Assembly: GCA_016859345.1 (NCBI GenBank)
Contig: CM029131.1
Location: forward strand, 9,437,891 to 9,501,890
Direction of reading: 5' to 3'
DNA length: 64,000 nucleotides
From: Istiophorus platypterus
Taxonomy: Eukaryota > Chordata > Actinopteri > Istiophoriformes > Istiophoridae
A program made the translations under genes and the position numbers. Positions 21,301 to 35,190 of the stretch are shown piece after piece. How positions within the stretch are numbered: position 1 is the stretch's first letter; each line of letters opens with the position of its first letter. Below the pieces are notes generated by a model. That model saw only the letters and a list, made by a program, of their open reading frames with translations. It searched no databases and was not told the DNA's origin.

Positions 21301-24300
21301 CCAGAATAGATTTCTAACCCGGGCTGTCTTCATTTCCTGATGCTATCGCCGTAGGTCATCTGCATTGCTTGGATTTGTCAGCGTGTCATCGCCTTCACTT
21401 TATTTAGTGCCTATGTTCTATGTTAAATATAAAGCGAGGCCCCGGGGCCAGTGCTTTACACGGTGGGGCAGGAACTGTTGCTGGCATTTGAACAGAATTA
21501 AGGTACTGTAAAGTAACTGACATGTTTGAGAATGTAAAGAGTTACGTTGCGTTGCCTGTTTTTCTCTGGTGGCAAAATTTTGGATGAGGAGTAAAATAGT
21601 CTGACGTAAGGATGTTAGAATGTAAAGTATCAACAGGTACGACGGCTTGTTTTTATCCCCCAACAGAAGGGTGTTGCTAAATTTGAACCCAGGCGGAGAG
21701 CAGCTTGTTCTCTGCGGGTACAGCTGAGCTCAGCTTCCTCTGGTGCCATGCGCTACATTAGAGCCCGGTTCCACACCGTCCTAAACGTGAAACAGTTCAC
21801 GTCCCGCCCGCTATTTTCCGCGTCCCGTTCCCACCAGGGACCCGATCTCGTTTGTGAAATTCTTGGCGAGTGCAATGTGATTGGACAAAGCGACACAGGT
21901 GGCAGCCTGGTTCTAAAAATGCGCCGCAGATTAAAAAAGAAGAGATATATATGTACATTTATAAAGCAGATCAAGGATCCCTGCTTTTGAGTGCTCCTCT
22001 TTGAGCTTAAGCCTCCATTTTTCCCCTCTCTGTGTTTGCGGTCGCTATAGAAACGGGCTCGGCCGGGATGAGAGGGCTTAGCGTGGCTCTGCGACTCTGC
22101 GCAGCTTTTGCATTCGCTGAATGACACGGGTCAATTATTGGGCTATTTTCCGACGACCCGCTAACATTTCCCCTTCTCCTCCTCATTTAAGAGAGGTGAG
22201 GCAGCGTCGAGGGCGAATAGGAACAGAGGAGGAAAAGACAGAGGGTGTTACCACGGCGAGCAGCATCAGCGTCACTATCGGCGTGACGGTCAATTTGCTC
22301 ACTTTAGCCCACACAACACCGGACAGATTTGTCCTACATGGGCATGATTTGTATAGAGTGGGACAGTGTGTAAAAATGGGATGAGGCCCACAGCCTGAGA
22401 GCACATAGTATATCAGGGAGGTTGAAGGGGGGTGGGGGGTGGTGTGTTACATCCCGTCTGCCAGGATGACTCATAAGCAGTGTGGGGGGCCAGAGCCGAA
22501 ACGGTGCTTTGGACTTTGGAGCCGTGAAGGATGAGCTGGGGCTTTGGGCGGCTCATCTGTTCACTTAGAAACAACCTGGCATCCTCTCTTTAGCCGTTTT
22601 CTAGGGGTCTGCAGAGACTTTATACGATACATAATCTAGATAAAAAAAGACTAACCCAGCTGTTATATACTGTGCAAAAAAAACCAAAACAAACAAAAAA
22701 ACAACCTCATCAGAGTACAGTATTCCTGAAGGAGTTGACTTGAGGGAACTGTCGTTTCTTCACCTGATGTCTCATACTGTAACTCGGTGCAAGACACTCA
22801 GCCAAAGAACAGAGTTGTGGCACGGCTCGTGCAAAAGAAGCCCACTGATTAAAAAAAAAACCAAAACATCAACAACAACAAGAAAACATGACTCAGCTCA
22901 GTGAGAAATGCTGTTTTGCTGCTTGGACATAACACGGCAACTGAATATTCAGAAAGGTTAAGAACAAAGCCAGAGATCTGCATTATTATCCTCCATTTTC
23001 ACAGGGTCACCTTGGGAAAAACTATGCATCAGGCCAAAGCTTTGTTAACATTGGGGTCGGGGGTTTTGACTTCCTCCTCTCTGATAAGGTCCATTTAGGT
23101 TCGATTGTGTTCATAGTCTTCAGTTTTGATCAAAAGCTTCTATTAACAAATAAAGACGCAGAGCTCGAAAATTATAGACTATAATCAATATTTTTTATCT
23201 TAACAATGGATCACGTAATCACGTTATCATCCTACACTGGGGTTCCCCTCAGCTCTATGGAAGACTTTAGTGCCTTTAAGCTCATTGTTTTGGTTTTCTG
23301 GCTCACAGATCTACTGATATGATTCACTCAATGCAGCATTTATTGGCACAGCAGCTACTGTCAGTGAAAAAACTCCAAAACAAAACCCTCAAAAAACCCA
23401 CTGCACAAGTACATGTCCAGCTCCATAGAGACAATGTGGTGAACATGATGGAGCCTTTAGCTGCAAAAGAGCAAGTTATTTCCCTCTGTAGGTAATGAAG
23501 CCCAACAATGAGCTAAAAATAGAGAATAAATATCAGACTTAGATTTGTTGTTAGAGACACAAATACAAATCAAAGTTAGAGTTGCCCTGTAACCACTGAA
23601 ACAGGCAGCTGTTTGCTACAGTAACATGCTCTACATATCCACTTAGCGGCTGATAATGTTGGCGTTGTGTCCACTGCCCCCAAGCGGCAAAAAAAATCAG
23701 TTTCTGCAAATTAAAGGCCCTGCACCCCCACACATGTGTTTTCAGTATTTGTGGCTGACTAGACCTCTACTCAGGTTGAAGTTGGCCAAAGCTAATGTAT
23801 ACTGGGACTTATATATTGTCACTAATTTCTATTTACTCAAAACAATGAGCCAAGCCAAAGTCAGCTGTAATGAGACACTAACGAGCTTGTGAGGACTTGG
23901 TCTCTTTACTTTAATGAGCCATCCATCGGGTTATTAAAATCTCTTCAGTTGTCATGAGCAGACGAAACAGGAAATTGCAGCTATAATTATTTAGAGTGGT
24001 GGGGGTTTAAAATCCCTGACCAGAGGAGGTAAAACTGAAACCACCACAGCTCCTCTGGAGACCCCCCCCCCCGACAGATAATCGGATCTTGATTCCCCAT
24101 CATGATGTGCCAACAAAAATCCTTCAGGACATTTAGAATGCACACACTCCAATAATTGCTCATTATAAACAAATTACATCCACTTGTTTCTTTGTCAGTC
24201 AGAGACAGTTCACCTGACTGATTTGCTGTTCTGCAAGATACTGTAGATAATAGGACTCAACAGCACGCTGAGATAAAGTCTCTAATTAAAGCTGAGACAT

Positions 24301-25195
24301 TTGATTCATAAATAGCCCAAGACTCATCGGACGGCTTATAGACGAGGTTGCTGGGGAGGTGGGCAGGCCCAGGGAAAGAAAGACAGAAGGAGGCAAAGCA
24401 AGCTCCGCGTTCGATTGATATATTTTGATAGGTTCCATCCACAGAGAGTTCTACAAATTTTCTAAAGCTTCCAATAGAAACCATATCAAGCTCTCTACTT
24501 CCTGCAGGAGACTCCCATGTCCTCGCTGACTCGGGCTTCCTCCAAACACAGGTCGTCGCACACTGCCGTTAAAGCGACAGCCTTTGATTTCACATTAAAG
24601 TTCATTCAGACACTTCATTTCGGAATAGAGGACGAAAATGCAGCATTTCAATTACAAGCCTACACTGGTTTGCGATTTAGGCTGATAGGTGGAAACTACC
24701 TGATAAGTGAAATGCAGCAGACGACAGTGCAGTTCCCTTGCAGGATGAAGTCCAACACCACCAGACGGTTCTAGCCTCCTCCCCGCTTCTACTGTGCAGG
24801 GGATTGGATGACCTCTAAATTTAACGCGGTGTTTGTCGGCTACAGGACAGTTTGGATTACAGGCAAAAATAAGAGGTGGGGGGGTTGACAGTCATGAGCT
24901 GGGGAGATAATGAGGAACGTCGTTATGTTTCTCCTTCATTCGGGACTTGATATTTTAGGCCTCTGAGGACCAGGGAGGGTTTTTTTCCTCTCGCGCCTCT
25001 GAGAGCATCTGTCCTGTCGCTGTTAATGATCGTATGAACTCAAGCTCAGTTCCAAAATGAGATGCATATAAAACTACTTTTATGTGCCTGCGTTAAGACC
25101 TTACGTGAATCATTAAAATCCCTTGTAGTGGGTTTAAAATGCAGCATGCTGACATGCTTTTGAGCAGGTATATTTGCAATTGCCACAACTAAGCA

Positions 25196-25330
25196 TCATT
25201 CTCATTACTGATTAATCTGCTGATGACTTTTCAGTTAATTAGTTTGTTAATTAATTGCTTGTTTGACCTTTAGTCATCTTCTGTTCGATCAACAGCCCAA
25301 AACATTCAGTTAACAATGATATGAAAGTAA
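25196..25330. repeat. Dispersed teleost repeat (decayed copy 2)
   Basis: 'actgattaatctgctgatga', 'cagttaattagtttgttaat' and 'cagcccaaaacattcagtt' follow the order of the same family as 1321-1645 and 30080-30335. A short (gaagaaat)3 tandem follows at about 25367-25390. Confidence 0.55.
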
Positions 25331-26748
25331 AGTTTCATCGTACTGTAAAAGATAAAATGATAATGAAGAAATGAAGAAATGAAGAAATGATTCTTTATAT
25401 TTTGGATTCAAAACCCCAGTGACTGTGACAGTAATAGGATTAAATTCTCAAATTCACATTTTAGAGGGAATTACGGATTTACATGAATCAATGAGAGCTT
25501 GACTGACACCTGAAATGCAACCTCTTCAACAGTTAATCTTCCAGTAAGTGGCCGTGTGTGTGTGTGTGTGTTTGAGGGCAGAGCGACAGCATGTCGACCA
25601 GCTGATGGATGCTGTGACCTTGTAATCCTCTTCTGTCAATCCTCTGTCACTACACAGATGGATGGACTGACCGGGAATGTAAAGGTGAATGAATGAGAGC
25701 CTACTTTTTCTTTTTTTGTTGAGGGGTTTGTTGTTTTTTTTTCCTATGTGTTTCTTCTTATCTACTGCTTTTTCTTTCCACATCTGTCTAATACAGAAGA
25801 AAAAAGGCATACTCAGGTATAATATCCTCTCTGAGAGGTGGTGAGACAGATGAACACATTTAGGTGACTTCTAGGACCATATAGCTACAGAGGGACACTC
25901 ACTACTGACGAGGTGACAGCCTGCTGACCAGGTGATGAACCTTTGACTCTAATCTGCTGTCAGTCCAGAAATCTCGATTCCACGTTACTTTAAAGTGGTG
26001 GGGTCTAATGCATGAAGTGAGAGGTACGTGCATGTTTTCATCCCCACAAAACACTTTACAAGGTGATTACTCAGGTGAAATATCCATTTGCTGGTGGATA
26101 TTATGTTTTCTGATTAAAAATATGTTGCTCTCGCTCGATTGTGAGAGCGAGATGGACTAAAAACACAACATAACCATTGAGTTCCTGATGACACAAGCTC
26201 TCTGCAGGCCACTAACGAGATGTTTGCATTTAACATACAGTAAACTGCACTTTGGCAGACTGGGAGAGTCAAACACACCCACACCACATTCCCAAAACAG
26301 AAACCGATGACTCAAGCGAAATAAGAAAACACTAAACAAAATCACAACAGCAAAACCAAGCGCCCAAAGGAATGTAAGTGTTGCAGAGCTTGTCTTTAAT
26401 TTTGTGAATTTCAAATTAGTGTCCTACTTTGGAAGCAAAAACTGTGAGAAATGTTGTTTTGTTTATTGCTTTAGAGGAGCGTGCTTTGTACTTTTTAGTA
26501 CTGAACTGTACTTACTCCAAGCTGCTATGGCTTTTACTAGTTTTGCATCAGTCATATTGTAACAAGCCTTGTGACGCTCCGAGCGGATCCATGCACAATA
26601 TGGTGCAGGTGTAAGTGATCTACCTGCAATTCATCAAAACATGCCCTAAAAGCTTTTTTGTTAATTATTTTTTTTATACACAGGTAGGATAAAAAACTGA
26701 ATAAAAACTCAATGTAGACATTTCTGATGAAGCTGAGCAGCATCATTA

Positions 26749-26769
26749 AAAAAAAAAAAAAAAAAAAAA
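26749..26769. repeat. Poly(A) tract
   Basis: An uninterrupted run of about 21 A, followed 30 bases later by a CTCF-like CTGCCCTCTGCTGG motif. Confidence 0.9.
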
Positions 26770-27396
26770 GACATGCTGTTCCCAAAAATGAAAAAGTACT
26801 GCCCTCTGCTGGCTGAACAGAGAAAAGGGGCACTATAAGGACCCCTGTGACCTGGGAGTACCACTGGAAACCACAGCAAGGTTATTATTACAACCTCAAT
26901 GTGAGACATGCTAGCTTTAAAAAAGAAACACTGCCATTAACTGGAGTAAAAATGTACAAGTAAAAAAAAGTTTCCATCAAATGCTTTTGAAGTCGTAATC
27001 TTCCTGTTTATGTCCACCGTTAACAAGATTAATTTAATTCTTACTGCCTCTCTGTGACGAGGAAAAATGTCATCTAATGTCATGTAAAACATGAGAAATA
27101 TAATAAAAGTTGCAAAAATAGAATGTACAAAATACTTGCTCACACACTGCAAAACAGAACCTAAAAAAAGTTAAACTGAAATGAAATATTATATAATACT
27201 ACAGGATATAAGTATTACTGCTTCTGGTAAAAGTACAGAAATAGACTCAATCTCTACGTTTGTATTAAATTTGTACAAAATAAACCCCCCAAACTTTTTG
27301 CTTTGAGGATTATGTTTGCTCTTTGTGGTGCGGGACCACCTACTGTAAATGACCAAAAATAGGGTGCAACAATCTGTTTCCAGGTGGTCTGCTCTG

Positions 27397-27452
27397 CCAG
27401 GTGGGCTCATTATATGAATTATATTGTAGTAATGAGCCCAAAAACCTCCTGG
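27397..27452. repeat. Inverted repeat / candidate hairpin
   Basis: TGGGCTCATTA (27402-27412) and TAATGAGCCCA (27430-27440) are perfect reverse complements around a 17-nt loop. The outer CCAGG (27397-27401) also pairs with CCTGG (27448-27452) across a bulge. The stem is interrupted but 16 bp in total. Its function is unknown. Confidence 0.7.
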
Positions 27453-28981
27453 TATCGACACCAGGTGCATTAATCTGCTCAAAATCCCTGCAGAAAAGAA
27501 CTTAGATGATGTATGGACTCAGCAAAAATGCGTCAAAACCCAGCCTGCCTAACTCGAGAAGCTTATCATTGCTCAGAAACTGTCATTTATTGCCTATAAA
27601 TAGCTGTAGTAGGATTTTTCAAGGGTTAGCAGATGGGAATCAGTTCTCATAAGAGTGACGTCTCACAGCAGCACAAACAGTCCCTAACAGGGAAAAACTC
27701 CATTTTAGGAAGAAGTCATGTGGTTCGGGTTTTGATGACACCATTTGTTGTTCCTATGCTTCAGCTTACTGTTGCTCATTTATAATCAAACAGTATCTTG
27801 ATCTGACAGGGAATCTGCTTGTCAGAGGTGCATGTGTTTATGTCTGGGATTCAGCAGAGAGGATTGCGGTGCCGGGATGTTGGGGCTCTCGTACGTGATT
27901 CGTCTTCTTCCCCGGTGGCCCTTATGGTGACGGATCATTTCAGCTATTTGCACCTTGCTACCACTGAATCAATCGGGGGCTGTTGTATCATGCTGGGCCC
28001 ATCGGGCCTTTCAGAGGGGGCGGATCACAATCTGAAAATTGGGAAAGAAATCTGGATGCTTTTAAAAAAATAAATAAAAATTGCCTAATCAGGGAAAATT
28101 CAAAATGGGAGAAGTGATCCAAACATATTACACCACTTTCTACCACTGAGCACCGAATCAGCCACATGCTCTAACAATTCAACCTCGCAGTGAACAATCT
28201 AGCAGTTCTGGCAGCTTCTGCACAGTGGTCATGTGAATAAGACGCTAATTTGTTTCATGTGTTGCTCCATTTTATCTGATTGCAGCTGTTTTTCCTGTCA
28301 ACAGCACAGGAGGTGATATTTATTATCTGTCCCTCCTGTCCTCTACCTGCTAAACCGCAGGTTTAATAAAAGAAAAATAAATATTTTAATTTCATACATT
28401 ACCCAAAACATGTACTTTGATTACAGACACTGGATATTATTTCAGAGAACGCCTTAGTTGTGAAAGAAAAAGAAGAATTACATGCAACATTAATGGTGAA
28501 AGCTACAAAATGTTTCACACCAGGCATATTTACATCTACAATGAGGTCCATTAATCTGAAAACAGAAGCGACTGATCGAGGATTATCAATAGTGACAGCG
28601 ATATTGATGGAAAACACATCAGCTACATTCAGCTCGGTTCAGCTGCGAGCCGCAAAACCAAAACAATGAGCTGAAAGGTGCCAAAGTGCTCCGTACAGCT
28701 GAGGTAAACTGCAGAGTCGAGTGATAACCCCTCATCAGTTTGTCACTGCAATGACTTTTCAAATTACACATTTATAGACATTGTTTATGTAAGATATTGA
28801 TGAGTGGAGCTTTTAAGTGTAGTAACCAGCCTTGCAAAGTCATGCTACCGTCTGCAAACACGCCAGCCAACCTGCAGCTGAACTGGGTCACCCCCTGACT
28901 TTTGGGTTTTTTCAGGGGCAATACTATTTACCCCTGACCCCCCCCCCCTTAGCCTCCAGCCAAACCAAAATCCTGTCGCTC

Positions 28982-29016
28982 CTCGGGCTTCTCCTTATGA
29001 GAAGGAGAAGCCCGAG
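28982..29016. repeat. Perfect 15-bp hairpin with 5-nt loop
   Basis: CTCGGGCTTCTCCTT and AAGGAGAAGCCCGAG flank the loop ATGAG with no mismatch. A GCT/AGC pair extends the stem after a one-base bulge. The stem is G/C-rich in moderate-GC surroundings, which makes it stable on either strand. Confidence 0.85.
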
Positions 29017-29395
29017 AGCTGCTCCAAAAGCAGACAAGGTCACAGTCTGAAGACACCCAGCACGGTGGCACCCTCCGAGCCATGAATGCCGACGCAGGAT
29101 ATTAAATATATTGGGTGTGTTTGGAACATGTACCGGGGCTGACACAGGAGTCAGGGAGGCTAAACATGGAGTCAAGTTTTGTGGCTTCTAAAGAGCAACA
29201 GTAAGGGAGCGAGAGGTTCACTTCATGTGCGTCATGTTCTGTTGCGCTGATGCTTGAATCAAAACAGCATGACCGGTCCCATTAAAAAATCATCTGTTCT
29301 CGGTTCTGGTTGAGAGGTCGCCGAACTTCTGTACCGCTGTGTCTGTTTTTGTTTTCAACCTGGTATATGTGAGGACCTTGGCGCGAGGTAGGACC

Positions 29396-29426
<31 letters not shown>

Positions 29427-29481
29427 GAGTGAAAACCTACACAGTTAAAGATATTACCCATGCACAGGAAGAACACACACA

Positions 29482-29566
<85 letters not shown>

Positions 29567-29666
29567 TAAAATGCAACATTTGGAGCCAGTCATGAGATCA
29601 TGAGAAAGACATTCTCATGGCAACACTGTTGCTCAAAAGCAGACAAACAACCAGACGGCATATGTG

Positions 29667-29701
<35 letters not shown>

Positions 29702-29702
29702 A
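29396..29702. repeat. Poly(A), (AC)n and (TG)n microsatellite cluster
   Basis: A 25-base A run (29396-29420), a ~94-base AC tract (29472-29565) and a (TG)n tract (29669-29702) lie within 300 bases. The cysteine/valine-repeat frames on the minus strand here come from the microsatellite. Confidence 0.95.
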
Positions 29703-30079
29703 TGTGCATTTAAACAATCAGTGCAGTAAGTGAGACCAAGCGCACGTATGCTTGGCCACATTTCACGGTTTAACATCAGACTTGGCCCCTGTCCCAGACT
29801 GGGGCTTGTTCAAATGTAAACCTAGCGGAGGAAGCCTGAACCCCCCCCGAGGACAGTTGACCTACATCGGCCTCGCAGTCGCCAACTTTATGTCGTGTTA
29901 CCTGGATGAGCCCGGAGATCATGAACAGATCCGCTGTCTTTGCTTCGTCTTTGTTTCGCTGCCTGTCGCTCTCACACTGTCAGTCTGTAAAAGGGTTCAT
30001 CTCCCGCAAAGTCAAGTCAGGTCGGTTTCATTTACGCAGCTCAAGATCACAACTTTGTCTAAGAGGGTTTTGTAAGTCT

Positions 30080-30335
30080 TTAGTGCTGCAGCCATTATCA
30101 ATTAATCTGCTGATTATTTACCGATTAAAAAATTGATCTGTGAAGTGTCAGAAAACACTGGTTTTGTCTGACCAATAGTCCAAAACTGAGAGCGATTCGG
30201 TTTATTATCATTCAAGAAAAACAATAGAAGCAGGTTCTAACATTTGAGAAGCTGCAACAAGATATTTTTTTTTGCTTTTCTGCTTGAATAGTTGTCAGTT
30301 AATTTTCCGTCTGACTAATTGATCGTTTCAACTCC
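30080..30335. repeat. Dispersed teleost repeat (copy 3, best preserved)
   Basis: It begins 'agtgctgcagccattatc' then 'aattaatctgctgattattt', has 'tgtcagaaaacactgg' and 'accaatagtccaaaactgag' in the middle, and ends 'gttgtcagttaattttc' then 'ctaattgatcgtttcaactc'. The ends are the near-complementary termini expected of this non-autonomous element. Confidence 0.65.
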
Positions 30336-33300
30336 TTCTGAAACCCTCAATCCTTAGACTCATGATTAGAATAAGAAAAAAAGTCCACAGAGGAAAATGC
30401 AAAAGCATTTTAACATGGAAAAAAAGACAGAGCAGTGGAGTGATTCCTCTTCCAGGGTGGACAAACTCTTCAAAGTAGAGACGAGTATCAGCGAATCATG
30501 TCATTTGACCACCACCGTGCATAGTTTGTTTTGACATTCGTCTGCTCCAGGTGGAAAGTTTCTCTGCACCTTAAATCTGACTTAGGATGTGAATGTACAA
30601 GCAGGATTTTTAGGGCATCACAACTTGTTTTAGCGTCAGTCACGCTTCAGAATCGAACCTACACAAGTGCGATGTGGAAACTCTCAACCGTCACTGCACA
30701 TACAGTGAGAACGGACCTTCCAATGAAGTAGAGACATCTTGTTTCCAGTGGTTACACTTCTGAAAAGGAAAATATTTCCATATTGATAGATTCTGGATTA
30801 TTTGTGTTGGAGAGTGAGTATAGAAGTGATTTAAATGGCTTTCATTAGGTAATTCATTATTATTATTTTTTAATTCAAAGCAGAGTATGGTTTTTACGTC
30901 TTCAAACATGTCTGAATAAATAAAGCAAATAAGACGGAACATTCTCTAAGTATTGAGCCCAAAGTGTAAAATAGTTTCAGGTAAAATCTGAGACTCTTTA
31001 TCCCTTTATCGCTGCCACTTCACATGTAAGGTCTTATATTTATGTTGTTATATTGAGATTTGCACATAGAACCTTTTACTAACTCAGGAGAGTTTTGCAG
31101 ATTCAAATTCCAAACGGCAACATGGCGCCCCCTGGTGAAAAACAGATGCTCCTCCTCCGCTCATTGTGTAGCCATGCCCTTTGCGTAAATCTTATTAGTC
31201 GTGCAAGAACCGATGGCGAGTGACAAGTGAATAACAGATATCCCCCCCTGATATGCAGCGCACAGTGTTTCAGGGTAAAAGGTAAATTCAGAGTTCTTGC
31301 CTCTGGACGACACCGCTGAGATTTATTATCACTGCTCCGCTTCCAGCTGGAAGACTGGCCCGAATAAAGCGACGAGTTTATTCCACATAATCGGATCTAG
31401 AGGTGCACACTGGAGCGCCGCCGTCACCGAATATGATCCCTGTCTCTGAGACTTTCCTGCAGTGGGAAATGTGCGGCGCTGACACCGTTACAGTTTCGGG
31501 CCAGTCCAGAGATTTCCTGGGATTGCATCATTTGGCGTAGAGAGAGAGAGAGAAAGGGAGAGAGAGAAAGAAAGAGAGGAGGCCTTGACGTTAAAAAGAA
31601 AAGAAAAGAAAAAAAAGAAGACGTGCGGCAGCGATCTTTTTCACCAGACAGGCATTTTAACAGCCATGAGCCCTGAGGCAGCAAGTCACTGTTCTATATC
31701 CTGCAGGCTTTAAGCAACAGTGTGCCTATACGTGAGCTGAGACATCTCTGTTTGTCTGCCCGACGGTCTCAGAGCTTTTCCTTCCCTTTTGTAGGAATTA
31801 CCGGCCCCTGTGCCGTGAGCCCCGGACGACTTCAGCGCAGAGGAATTCCCAAACCACTTCTCTCTTCTGCTTTACAGTCCAGCGGCACTAATGCTTGCAG
31901 GAAACATCTCCGACAGTTTTATGGCGCCTCGTTCAACCTCGAGACCCCGAAAGCTGAACGCTACCTGTTGCTGCAGCAACACTCGCACTGTTTGTAAACA
32001 TTCACTCCTCTTTTTTTACTTTGGCTTGATGATGGAAACTCCTCGGCACAGCTTGCTGCTCTCTAACCATCATTCTTTGGGTGCTGTTAACACCACTGAT
32101 GCATTAATAACACTTTAAGTGGAGCAATACAAGCCGAAACACTAGAACTATACATATATTTTACAAAGGATAAACAACATTCTCAGGAGGACCCACGCAT
32201 TTTTCAAAACTATTTGTCTAAAACTGTCCTTGTGCACATATTTATTTCCACTTAATGGTATTGCTGAATCCGTTCACACACAGTATATCTGTCTGCATAT
32301 GATTAAGACATCTAAGCATTGTCATATTAACGGGTCCTGAAAAAGCTACAGTAAAAGGAGGTTACTGTCTTAACCCTAGAAGTATATAACTCTAACAGCT
32401 GAATGCAAAACAGCAGACCCCTGCACTATAACAACTAGAAAATGTTTTACATGAACTCTCTTTTATATTCTTATCAAGCTTATTTCAAGATGTTTTCAAT
32501 CCGCCTGCCAAATAAATCTGACCCCCCCCCCCATTGAGCCTAAAGGAAACGTGGTGGTTTTGGATCTCAGGGCTTTTTCTGACCTCCACTGGCTCTGTAA
32601 GTTTGTAGTTTAATCATCGCTGACACCGAATTTAACTTTGCTTTTATTGCTGTCATTTTTTTTTCCACCCTCTTTCAGTGCATGGCCTTGCATACGTGCT
32701 TGCACGTAATTACGGTGGTGAATAACGATGTGCATTGATGAAAATGAAGATGCCGTGACCGCATTCAAGGGGGAATGTGTAAATAACGATGGATGAATAA
32801 CTGATTTCATGAATAACTAACGGAATATGCAAGCATGTGCGGCACATTTGCTGCAAAGGACAGTACAAATAACTAACAGACATTAGGGTGTGACTTTAGC
32901 TTACAGTTGGCAAAATCAACCAAGATCTAAACTCCTTCCTGCCAGTGAAACGACTGCAACAGGGAGATGAACATATCACCCAGCATTAAAAGTGGATATC
33001 TGATTACACAGTCCAGTACATGGACGCGACCTCCCATTCATTACACCCGACCTGGACGTTTAAGGGTGTGAAAAACAGTCGACATCTGATCCGATTTTAC
33101 ACGGATCAGACTTCGCTGCTTTCTCGGTAGCTCCCCGGCTACTGTAACACGGTTACCTCTGATGATGATGCATAACTTTACAGTGTTGCTTTGAGTTGAT
33201 TTGTCCCGAGACGAAAACCAGTATTTTAAACATGATTCGTCAACCCCCCCCACACACACACACGGAAACCTGCTCCCCCCTCAACATGATCGATTCTTCA

Positions 33301-34879
33301 TGGGCCACAAACAGGTTATGTAAAGACTCCTATAAAAAGGCATAACCATCTATACTGTATAGAAACAAGAGTGGCTTCACATTTAGGAAATAAACAAAAG
33401 GGCCAAAATATATAACTGGTTCTTAATTTCAGGCACAAAAAAAAAAAAAGCAAAACAACCAATTCTCTTATCAAACACATGCTAATGCTAGGATGGAAAC
33501 TGTAAACGTGTTTTTGATATTTACGCAAAAGAACAAACATGAATTAGCTAGTTAAACTTAACTTTTCCCCAGTGCTAGTTTAAACGTCTTAAAAGAAAAG
33601 GAAAAACACTACATGTGACCAAAATCTGTAATGTCAGAAGGTGAGCTCTTCAGGAAGCGAGAAAAGAGGCTCGTTTTTGGCGACGTCGCGCCTGTCTGGC
33701 GAGCTTAACCAGTGGGATTTTTGAAAATGGCCGAGAAAATGTTACAGAATCTTTTCGAGCCAGAGCCGGAACCGAGCCGGAGCGGTTTGCAAAGTCATAC
33801 ACGAGGCTCCATACCAAGACCTCAGAGCGGGTGATGATTTCGTGTGTAGACTAAGCTGCAGACTACCAGCAGATCCTCCGGAGGATATACTGCTGCTCCC
33901 ACATCGTTCCCTCCCCTCTCTTCCCTTTCCCTTCTCCCTTTTGATCTGCGTTTCTCTTCCCCTCAATCATACTGACAGCGGCGTGATGTCAGGCCATAGG
34001 AATTTACTCTGTGATTTGTGTGTGTGTCTGTGTGTGTGCCTGCCTGTGTGTGTGTGTGCGCGTTCATATGTGTGTATGTACACGTCCACACGGGCTGCTG
34101 TATCCGCATGTACACGCCTCGTATGTGTGTGTGTTTGTGTGTGAAAGTGAGAAAAGAGCGGAGAGGTATAGCTTTTGTTGCACACCTGTTTCTTCACCTT
34201 TCACCCTTCTCGACATTAACGGCCCTCCCTCTTGCTTTGCCTCCGGCTCACATGAAAAAGTGAAGTCATCACTGAAAGGCCCTCCTTTTTTTTTCCCCCT
34301 TAGCTTTCACATACAGTAAGTGTTCATTTTACTCTGAAGCCCTGGTGAGAGTGTACTTAAGGTACGCTGACAAATTCTGGAAAGGGTTTTTAAGCGTGTG
34401 TGTGTGTGTGTGTGGCAGGGGTGTGGCGGCGGTTTAGACTGTGAGTCCCGGCAATTGTAGAAAAGATCCGCAATCTTAAAAGCCCCCAAAATAATAAGCT
34501 TAATTGCTTTTTGAATTGTTCAAATGTGTGATAAAATTATCTGATGGCCATTATGGCCGGACTTTATGGGGTGTATGAGTTAGTCACTGGCTGGCTGTCT
34601 TAGTGAGTCCACTGCGTAAAAAAAACAACAAAAAAAAAACCCTTTGAATGAATAAGCCTTTTGACCTGGTAGCTAGTCGAAGAAACCTTGGTGGTCCTGG
34701 CTAGACTTGTCCAAACTGCCAACTGTTTCCAGTAACAGCTTTGCTTTTTGGCCTTGGACATTGTCCTCATTGCTTAATGAGAGCACGAGGTAATGGAAGG
34801 GCCCCAGGAAAGGAGGGGAGGAAACCAGGGCTGAGAACTTATGAATGAATAAGTAAGCTGTTATTTAATTATTTATTTT

Positions 34880-35190
34880 TTAATAAATATTGCTAATTTT
34901 TGAGCCGTGCTAGCGCCGTTGGCACTGTTAGTCCAAGCTGAAATATTTCAACAACTACTGGATGAATTGTCATAAAATTATCCACGGTGCACAAAGGAAA
35001 GATCCTACTTACTTCAGTGATTGATGAATATCCCTCTAGTCCCACAATGACGTTAATATTTGTGGTTTCAACATGTCTCAACAACTGCTGGATGGATCGC
35101 TTTGAAACTGGGTAAAGACGCTCATCTTCCTGTCGAGATGAATTGTGATCACTTTGGTGATCCCTCAACTTTTAATATAGCCCCGTCATC
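34880..35190. repeat. Dispersed teleost repeat with two tandem half-units
   Basis: 'gctgaaatatttcaacaact' then 'actggatgaattgtcat' recurs about 120 bases later as 'tgtctcaacaactgctggat' then 'ggatcgctttgaa', followed by 'tcactttggtgatccctcaa'. This is the order of a common fish repeat (aaatatctcaacaactattggatggattg ... gactttggtgatcccctgac), here with an internal duplication. Confidence 0.65.

Noticed and set aside
28460..28669. Apparently hydrophilic plus-strand frame and its antisense partner
   Set aside because: No conserved motif, no splice sites at sensible phases, and AT-rich composition as in the flanks.
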